The notes under the pieces: model-generated | What the model was told of the DNA's origin: nothing | What the model saw: only the letters and a program-made list of their open reading frames with translations | Database searches by the model: none | Part shown: positions 1-4,232 of the stretch, in pieces | Layout: each line of letters starts with the position of its first letter | Numbering within the stretch: the stretch's first letter is position 1 | DNA from: an uncultured Collinsella sp. | Lineage (GTDB): Bacteria > Actinomycetota > Coriobacteriia > Coriobacteriales > Coriobacteriaceae | Direction of reading: 5' to 3' | Assembly: GCA_902496005.1 (NCBI GenBank) | Contig: CABUZI010000028.1 | Location: 1-18,477, forward strand | DNA: 18,477 nt | Made by a program: the position numbers and the translations under genes

Positions 1-335
1 ACGTTGCCGACCGACAGCATGCGGGCGAGGAACTCGGCGTCGTTGCGGTCGTTCTTCCTGCGCCTGTCCGCGCTGGGCTTGATCATCTTCGAGACGGCGC
101 CGACCACGCAGTCGACCCCGAGGCCGGAGAGCCTCTTCTGCAGGTCGAACCCCGTGACCCCGGATTCGTACACGCACCTGGCCTTTGGGTCCACGGACCG
201 CACCCACTCCGCGACTGCCCCGGCGTCGTAGCCGAAGGTCGCGCAGCGCACCTCCCCGGTCATGACGTCGAGGGAGACTGCCTTTATCGAGCGGGCGTGG
301 ACGTCGAGGCCGACGAAGGTGGTAGTATCGAGCAT
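1..335 (-). CDS. IS110-family transposase, N-terminal part (cut by window edge)
   Basis: This is the N-terminal RuvC-like (DEDD) catalytic domain of an IS110 transposase, read on the minus strand and truncated by the window edge after 111 codons (usual length about 330-450). It starts MLDTTTFVGLDVHARSIKAV. The visible acidic residues fit the DEDD tetrad: D11 in GLDVH, E57 in YESG, and D96/D99 in KNDRNDAEFLA. I chose ATG 335-333 because AAGGGG sits 5 nt upstream; an in-frame ATG at 350-348 would add five residues but lies beside that ribosome site. The enzyme is expected to cut and rejoin DNA under guidance of a bridge RNA. Whether the full element is intact cannot be judged from here. Confidence 0.93.
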   Translation of the reverse strand, partial: MLDTTTFVGLDVHARSIKAVSLDVMTGEVRCATFGYDAGAVAEWVRSVDPKARCVYESGVTGFDLQKRLSGLGVDCVVGAVSKMIKPSADRRRKNDRNDAEFLARMLSVGN

Positions 336-338
336 GGG

Positions 339-430
339 AGCCCCTTCCATGAATGCGGCGTGGCCGCCGCGGCTGAATTAGACACTCACCATTGTCGGCC
401 TAATCCGCGGTCTTTCATGCAGCAGGGGCT
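339..430 (-). ncRNA. Candidate IS110 bridge RNA segment or transposase leader structure
   Basis: Four nested complementary arm pairs lie immediately upstream of the transposase start. AGCCCCT (339-345) pairs with AGGGGCT (424-430). CATGAA (348-353) pairs with TTCATG (414-419). CCGCGG (367-372) pairs with CCGCGG (405-410). ATTAG (377-381) pairs with CTAAT (400-404), after a 4-nt bulge, closing an 18-nt loop (382-399). IS110-group elements are known to carry their bridge RNA in this 5' non-coding region in sense with the transposase, which fits. The outer stem also covers the transposase ribosome site, so a translation-blocking leader is an alternative. GCGGCG/CGCCGC (355-360/365-370) is a competing hairpin. 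The stems are seen; the role is inferred. Confidence 0.42.
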
Positions 431-474
431 CTCAATGTTTTTATGTCCTGCTCATATCGTCTCTGCCGGCAGCT

Positions 475-529
475 GGGGACACTCCTTATCTCTTCTAACT
501 AGTCATTCAAGAACGTCCCCAATGACTAG
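475..529. repeat. Interlocked inverted repeats (pseudoknot order)
   Basis: Two perfect arm pairs occur in the order A-B-A'-B'. GGGGAC (475-480) is complementary to GTCCCC (515-520), and CTAGTCATT (499-507) to AATGACTAG (521-529). As RNA this order could make a pseudoknot; as DNA the two pairs would be mutually exclusive cruciforms. It lies between the IS110 fragment and rlmA and may be a repeat element, the end of the IS, or part of the rlmA leader. No function is assigned. Confidence 0.5.
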
Positions 530-541
530 GCGGGGAAGGCG

Positions 542-550
542 TGCGACAAT
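542..550 (+). promoter_or_regulatory. Weak candidate extended -10 for rlmA
   Basis: TGCGACAAT combines a TG-N element with a GACAAT -10-like hexamer 36 nt before the rlmA start codon. No good -35 is seen at the proper distance. This is a low-confidence reading of a short match. Confidence 0.2.
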
Positions 551-585
551 GGTGGGCGTTGTGTTGTTCGCGCTAAGGAGTTGCC

Positions 586-1398
586 ATGTTGTTGTGTCCC
601 GTTTGCCATGAGCCGTTGGTGGACGACGAGCGTGGTGCTGCATGTGCGGGCGGACACCGGTTTGACCGAGCTCGCGAGGGCTATCTATATCTACTACGTT
701 CGTCCAAGAGCGGCGACTCCATGGGCGATCCCAAGTCGCAGGCACGCAGCCGTCGTGACTTTCTGAACCGTGGATACTATGCGCCGTTGCGCGATGCGAT
801 GGTTGAGCTGGTGCGCAAGCAGGTGTCTGGGCGCGCCGCGTTTACGAAAGATCCCATGACGCTGCTCGATATTTGCTGCGGTGAGGGCTACTACACCAGC
901 GCCATGGGCGCGGTGCCGGGCGTGGATGCTTACGGTTTCGACTTGGGCAAAGAGATGGTTCGCCTGGCCGCCAAGCGCGGCGATGCAGCCTATTTCGTAG
1001 CCAACATGAAGGATATCCCCGTGGCCGATGGCGCCTTCGATATGGTGACCGAGCTCTTTGCTCCCTTTAACGAGCGCGAATTTGCCCGCGTGCTGGCGCC
1101 AGAGGGCTCGCTCTACACCGTGGTGCCGGGCGCCCGTCATCTCTTTGGGCTTAAGGAGGTGCTCTACGACACGCCGTACCTTAACGATGAGAAGCTGCCG
1201 AAGACCACCGAGCTCGAGTTAGTCGGAATGCAGCGGGTGTCTGCGAATATTACGCTTCAGACCCAGGCCGACATCGAGGCAGTGTTCCAGATGACGCCGT
1301 ACTACTACCGTACGCGCCCTTCCGACAAAGAACGCCTGGCAAATTTGGACACCCTTCAAACCGACATCGACTTCATCATCGCCGAGTACCGCCACTAA
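586..1398 (+). CDS. rlmA: 23S rRNA (guanine-N1)-methyltransferase RlmA
   Basis: The 270-residue protein matches RlmA in length and layout. An N-terminal zinc site is formed by C4, C7, C20 and H24 (MLLCPVC ... C-x3-HRFD), followed by the family hallmarks FDRAREGYLYLL and SRRDFLNRGYYAPLR. The S-adenosylmethionine motif I is LDICCGEGYY at residues 94-103, and a Rossmann-type methyltransferase domain fills the rest. RlmA methylates N1 of a guanine in the helix 35 loop of 23S rRNA (G745 or G748 depending on subtype), in the peptide exit tunnel region bound by macrolides. In Gram-positives the RlmAII type is expected, but subtype is not decided here. AAGGAG lies 5 nt before the ATG. It is convergent with the membrane protein at 1527. 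Confidence 0.92.
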   Translation: MLLCPVCHEPLVDDERGAACAGGHRFDRAREGYLYLLRSSKSGDSMGDPKSQARSRRDFLNRGYYAPLRDAMVELVRKQVSGRAAFTKDPMTLLDICCGEGYYTSAMGAVPGVDAYGFDLGKEMVRLAAKRGDAAYFVANMKDIPVADGAFDMVTELFAPFNEREFARVLAPEGSLYTVVPGARHLFGLKEVLYDTPYLNDEKLPKTTELELVGMQRVSANITLQTQADIEAVFQMTPYYYRTRPSDKERLANLDTLQTDIDFIIAEYRH

Positions 1399-1402
1399 CC
1401 TA

Positions 1403-1427
1403 CCAAAAAGGGACAGATTTATTTTGG
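1403..1427. repeat. Divergent member of the GGGACAG palindrome family after rlmA
   Basis: Four bases after the rlmA stop, CCAAAA (1403-1408) and TTTTGG (1422-1427) flank AGGGACAG, symmetrical about A1415. The inner right arm (GATTTA) does not match the left (AGGGAC), unlike the copies at 6235, 7447, 8053 and 10602. The shared features are the GGGACAG centre, the symmetry point and the place just after a stop codon. It precedes the terminator at 1450. Confidence 0.5.
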
Positions 1428-1449
1428 CAGGTTTTATCTGGGCAAACGT

Positions 1450-1487
1450 AAAGGGCCGACCGCGGAGATGCGCGATCGGCCCTTTTT
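1450..1487. terminator. Bidirectional intrinsic terminator between rlmA and the membrane protein
   Basis: AAAGGGCCGA (1450-1459) pairs with TCGGCCCTTT (1476-1485), followed by more T residues on the plus strand. On the minus strand the left arm also ends in a short T run. It sits between two convergent genes and can end transcription from both sides. Confidence 0.85.
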
Positions 1488-1526
1488 AGTTGCTTGGCTG
1501 AAACAGAGGTTATGAGAAGCGGGCGC

Positions 1527-1928
1527 TTACAGGCGGTCCTTGTTCTCGGCCTTAACGGCGTGTGTCTGCTGAACAAAGAACAGGTCGTACACCACGACGA
1601 CAAAGGCGCCAAAGTTGATGGCGTCGCCGCCAAACGCGGGAAGCGTAAGCACCGCTTGGGCAAGCGTGGCGACCGCGGCAACAATACCGAGCTTAAACGC
1701 GCCGTCCACCTGCGAAGGCTTGTTGGCGCCCTTGATACCGGCGACGCCTGCGGCAAGGTCGACGAGACCCTTGGCGATAAGCACGACCGCTGCGAGCGTG
1801 GCGTACGAACCGTACGTGGAATCGAGACCGCCCGTGGCGATACCGACGCCGGCGGTGACGAGGCTGGCGATGCCCAAAACAAAGTAGATGAGAGCAAGGA
1901 TTTTGAGAGTCTTGCGAGTGAAGCTCAT
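1527..1928 (-). CDS. Hypothetical four-helix membrane protein
   Basis: I do not recognise a named family. The 133-residue protein has four hydrophobic segments at about residues 9-31, 42-65, 77-97 and 103-121, and a charged C-terminus (VKAENKDRL), so it is very likely an integral membrane protein with both ends in the cytoplasm. It is rich in Ala, Gly and Val. Upstream in-frame starts exist, but the ATG at 1928 is chosen because GAAAGGACC precedes it by 4 nt and because MSFTRKTLKIL gives a typical short positively charged lead into helix 1. It stands alone on the minus strand, convergent with rlmA and divergent from the small peptide gene at 2157. Confidence 0.8.
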   Translation of the reverse strand: MSFTRKTLKILALIYFVLGIASLVTAGVGIATGGLDSTYGSYATLAAVVLIAKGLVDLAAGVAGIKGANKPSQVDGAFKLGIVAAVATLAQAVLTLPAFGGDAINFGAFVVVVYDLFFVQQTHAVKAENKDRL

Positions 1929-1978
1929 GGCTGGTCCTTTCGATACGAGTACGCCAACTTGGCGCACCCAATGTACTG

Positions 1979-2007
1979 CACATATGGTGAAGCACATTGT
2001 AGTTCAA
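1979..2007 (-). promoter_or_regulatory. Candidate promoter for the membrane protein gene
   Basis: On the minus strand TTGAAC (2007-2002) and TATGTG (1984-1979) are 17 nt apart, about 50 nt upstream of the start at 1928. The -35 match is good and the -10 match is poor. Confidence 0.3.
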
Positions 2008-2048
2008 CGCGGCGATGCATGCGTTTGAAAGCGTCTCTTGCCTGTACG

Positions 2049-2077
2049 GTCCAACCTTTCAAAAAGGAAAGCTGGAC
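2049..2077. other. Imperfect hairpin in the 1929-2156 intergenic region
   Basis: GTCCA (2049-2053) pairs with TGGAC (2073-2077) and CTTTC (2056-2060) with GAAAG (2067-2071), around an A-rich loop. It lies in the divergent gap upstream of the small peptide gene. No known leader family is recognised and no clear T run follows on the plus strand. Confidence 0.35.
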
Positions 2078-2156
2078 GTAAGCCAAATCGATGGCAGCCC
2101 ATGTGCGGCGCTGCGATGATGAGGTCGTAACAAGGAGCTGGTCTCAAGGAGGAGCC

Positions 2157-2300
2157 ATGATGTACGGAGCAGGGCAAGTGCGTGAGCCGCGGTCGTTGGG
2201 AAGGCACATGAGTGATTCCGTGATCGCTGCCGTGTGCACGGGATTGATGGCGGTGCTTTGCATTGGGATGCTGTGGGCCATGTCACATGTGGGACAATAG
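2157..2300 (+). CDS. Putative 47-residue single-helix membrane peptide
   Basis: A strong ribosome site (AAGGAGG, 4 nt spacing) precedes tandem ATG codons at 2157 and 2160. The peptide has a charged N-terminal half (VREPRSLGRHMSD) and one hydrophobic helix at about residues 21-43 (SVIAAVCTGLMAVLCIGMLW), ending SHVGQ. No family is recognised. The ribosome site and clean amphipathic layout support a real small membrane protein. It could also begin at M18 (MSDSVIAAV), which would leave only the helix. It ends 63 nt before rsmJ on the same strand and may be cotranscribed with it. Confidence 0.6.
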   Translation: MMYGAGQVREPRSLGRHMSDSVIAAVCTGLMAVLCIGMLWAMSHVGQ

Positions 2301-2363
2301 CGGACGGTTGGGTGTCGTCATGAACGGCGCCCACGTATTCGTTTTGCTTGCTAAGGAGTACCC

Positions 2364-3068
2364 ATGGGCGTCGTCGATCCCTTTTCTGTTGCTCGGGCCG
2401 CGGGGCTTGAGCTGACCGGGAAGCCCGAGGGCCTCACGCTCACCGACGGCACGATGGAGCTGCGTGCCGATTTTGGCCGCATGCTGCCGCGACTCAAGCA
2501 GGGCCGTCTGCAGCAAGAGCTGTTGGTGAAGGCTGCGCGTGCAAAAGGCATCGAGCGGCCGTGGGCAATTGACGCCACGGCAGGCTTTGGCGAGGATTCG
2601 CTGCTGCTCGCGGCCGCGGGCTTTGCGGTCGATTTGTATGAGCAGGATTGCGTGATTGCGGCGCTCCTCAAGGATGCCTTGGACCGCGCGGCAGATGATC
2701 CGGCGCTTGCGACAGCCGTGGCGCGCATGCGCTTACATGCGGGCGAGGACAGTATTACCGGCCTTCGCCATACGGCTGAGCTGATCGGGCGGGGCGAGCT
2801 TGCCGCCCCCGACGTGGTGTATCTGGACCCCATGTTTCCCGAGCGCACCAAGAGCGCGGCGGTGAAAAAGAAGTTCCAACTTTTGCATCATCTGGAACAG
2901 CCGTGTGCCGATGAGGAGACGCTGGTCGAAGCTGCGCTTGCGGCGCACCCGCGCAAGGTCGTTATCAAGCGACCGGTGAAGGGGCCACTGCTTGCCGGCG
3001 TTAAGCCGAGCTATCAGCTTGCGGGCAAGGCCGTTCGCTACGATGTGTTAGTGCCGCCGCGCCCGTAA
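2364..3068 (+). CDS. rsmJ: 16S rRNA (guanine-N2)-methyltransferase RsmJ
   Basis: The 234-residue protein fits the RsmJ/YhiQ family, which methylates N2 of G1516 (E. coli numbering) in 16S rRNA using S-adenosylmethionine. Visible hallmarks are GRLQQELLVKAA (47-58), the cofactor motif AIDATAGFGEDS (68-79), the acidic YEQ at the end of strand 2, the catalytic-loop motif VYLDPMFPERTKSAAVKKK (152-170), and the C-terminal VVIKRPVKGPLLAGVKP (199-215). AAGGAG lies 5 nt before the ATG. Length is close to the enterobacterial enzyme (about 250). It follows the small membrane peptide and is convergent with the zinc-ribbon gene at 3117. Confidence 0.9.
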   Translation: MGVVDPFSVARAAGLELTGKPEGLTLTDGTMELRADFGRMLPRLKQGRLQQELLVKAARAKGIERPWAIDATAGFGEDSLLLAAAGFAVDLYEQDCVIAALLKDALDRAADDPALATAVARMRLHAGEDSITGLRHTAELIGRGELAAPDVVYLDPMFPERTKSAAVKKKFQLLHHLEQPCADEETLVEAALAAHPRKVVIKRPVKGPLLAGVKPSYQLAGKAVRYDVLVPPRP

Positions 3069-3083
3069 CTTGCGTGCGATTAC

Positions 3084-3102
3084 CGGCGCTTCGCTAGCGC
3101 CG
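3084..3102. terminator. GC-rich hairpin between convergent genes
   Basis: CGGCGCT (3084-3090) pairs with AGCGCCG (3096-3102) around TCGCT. It occupies the 48-nt gap between rsmJ and the convergent zinc-ribbon gene. No T run follows on either strand, so termination is a guess from position. Confidence 0.4.
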
Positions 3103-3116
3103 TGCCGATGCGGCGT

Positions 3117-3419
3117 CTATTTCCATGGGTGCGACGTCAGGTGCCATCCACCGCAGTATTCGCATTTGTAGCAGGCCAAACCACGCCGCCCGCGGTTTTC
3201 GCAGTCGGCCATAACTGCCTCGGCCTCGGCGCGCGTATCGTAACGGTTTTTGCGTTCGCACGACTTGTAGCGCCAGGCTTCATTGCGCTCGGCGTTCAGG
3301 GCGTCGCGGCGCTCGTCTTCGCGCGCAAACAGGTAGCTCATATCGCCGCCGGTGGCAGCGCCCAAAAACTCGCTTTTGGCCTTTGACCAGGCGGCTCGCT
3401 TTTTGCTTCCCATCTGCAT
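3117..3419 (-). CDS. Small zinc-ribbon protein, phage/actinobacterial type
   Basis: The 100-residue basic protein has a C-terminal motif CYKCEYCGGWHLTSH (83-97) and an upstream C54 in KSCERKNRYDTRAEAEAVM. This C...K..Y....A..A......YxCxxCGGWHLT pattern is one I recall from small actinobacterial and phage proteins of unknown role; C54, C86, C89 and H93 are plausible zinc ligands. A nucleic-acid role is inference. ATG 3419 is chosen because GAGAGGGG lies just upstream at workable spacing; ATG 3413 would be too far from it, and a TTG at 3434 overlaps the ribosome site. It is divergent from the GNAT gene, sharing the palindrome at 3438-3469. Confidence 0.75.
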   Translation of the reverse strand: MQMGSKKRAAWSKAKSEFLGAATGGDMSYLFAREDERRDALNAERNEAWRYKSCERKNRYDTRAEAEAVMADCENRGRRGLACYKCEYCGGWHLTSHPWK

Positions 3420-3437
3420 CGCGCCCCTCTCCAAACG

Positions 3438-3469
3438 TTGGTATCATTGCTCAATCAAAGTGATACCAA
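3438..3469. promoter_or_regulatory. Perfect 9-bp inverted repeat in a divergent promoter region
   Basis: TTGGTATCA (3438-3446) and TGATACCAA (3461-3469) are exact complements separated by 14 nt. The site is the main feature of the gap between the zinc-ribbon gene (minus) and the GNAT gene (plus). Both strands read TTGGTA-17 nt-TGATAC, so it could hold overlapping promoters, but the -10 match is poor. An operator for a dimeric regulator is more likely. The half site resembles the TTGGTATA repeats at 6274-6293. Confidence 0.5.
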
Positions 3470-3490
3470 TAAACGTGAGGTCGCCGCGTG

Positions 3491-4162
3491 ATGATCAGAA
3501 AAACCCTCGATACCGACATTCCCGCCGTCATGGCTATCTATGACGCGGCCCGCGCCTTTATGCGCGCGCATGGCAACGCCACGCAGTGGCCCGAGGGCAC
3601 GCCTTCTGCCGAGCAGCTGGCTGCCGATATCGCCGCCGGTGGCAGCTATGTGTGCGAAGTCGATGGTCGCGTGGTGGCGACGTTTGCCTTTTTACCGGGC
3701 CCGGACGAGTGCTATGACGTAATTGAGGACGGTCAATGGCGTAGCGACACTCCGTACGCCGTGCTGCACCGTGTGGCATCCGACGGCACCGTGCACGGTA
3801 TCGCGGCCGCGATGTTTGCCTTTGCCAAGGAGCGTGCCGATCACCTGCGCATCGACACACATCAGGACAACCTGCCCATGCAGGGAGCCATTGCCAAGGC
3901 CGGGTTTAAGCGCGCCGGTATCGTATATGTGTCGGACGGTACGCCGCGTGTTGCGTTTGACTGGCTGCGCGAGGCGCAAGAGCGACGCCTCATATCAATA
4001 ATTCATGCGAACGAAACTGGCCCAGGTGGGGTCATTTTCGTTCGCTGTGCTGATTTGCAAGCCGGCTTTCGCAAGGCGCGAACCTACGAAAATCGCCGCG
4101 CGGCAACGCGGGGCGATGAGCTCGGTCGGGGGATAGGGCCCGCTTCGCCCGCCGGCCCGTAA
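3491..4162 (+). CDS. GNAT-family N-acetyltransferase with unusual C-terminal tail
   Basis: Residues 1-160 form a GNAT fold: MIRKTLDTDIPAVMAIYDAA opens strand 1/helix 1, with the acetyl-CoA region around LHRVASDGTVHGIAAAMFAFA (92-112) and the IDTHQDNLPMQGAIAKAGF segment (121-139). The canonical Q/RxxGxG/A loop is replaced by SDGTVHGIA. The substrate is unknown. Family members normally end near FDWLR (156-160). Here about 60 further residues (RRLISIIHANET onward) are read through a hairpin-rich segment (4007-4117) with no recognisable fold, so the tail may be acquired. GAGG lies 10 nt before the ATG at 3491; a GTG at 3488 is possible. The Tet(M)-like gene starts 70 nt downstream. Confidence 0.85.
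   Translation: MIRKTLDTDIPAVMAIYDAARAFMRAHGNATQWPEGTPSAEQLAADIAAGGSYVCEVDGRVVATFAFLPGPDECYDVIEDGQWRSDTPYAVLHRVASDGTVHGIAAAMFAFAKERADHLRIDTHQDNLPMQGAIAKAGFKRAGIVYVSDGTPRVAFDWLREAQERRLISIIHANETGPGGVIFVRCADLQAGFRKARTYENRRAATRGDELGRGIGPASPAGP
4007..4045. repeat. Hairpin repeat inside the GNAT tail
   Basis: GCGAACGAAA (4007-4016) and TTTCGTTCGC (4036-4045) are perfect 10-bp complements around a 19-nt centre. It lies in the region coding the atypical C-terminal tail of the GNAT protein. It looks like an intergenic-type hairpin captured by the reading frame. Confidence 0.55.
4092..4117. repeat. GC-rich hairpin with GCAA loop inside the GNAT tail
   Basis: ATCGCCGCGCG (4092-4102) pairs with CGCGGGGCGAT (4107-4117) except for one G/G position, closing a GCAA tetraloop (GNRA type). 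No T run follows, so it is not a standard terminator, although it sits near the end of the gene. Confidence 0.5.
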
Positions 4163-4232
4163 ATTGTATCATCCAGTGTGGAACGAGGGTGCCCGTTGCC
4201 GCGTGCGATGGGCTTGCAATAAGAGGAGAGCC

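Larger units (their letters stand above)
1..430 (-). mobile_element. IS110-family insertion sequence, 5' part only
   Basis: The segment holds the first 111 codons of an IS110-type transposase and a structured non-coding stretch just upstream of it. The element continues beyond the left edge. Its outer end on this side is not defined: IS110 elements usually lack clear terminal inverted repeats and target duplications, so 430 marks only the end of the structured region and the true end may lie further right. The family assignment is strong; the boundary is a guess. Confidence 0.55.
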
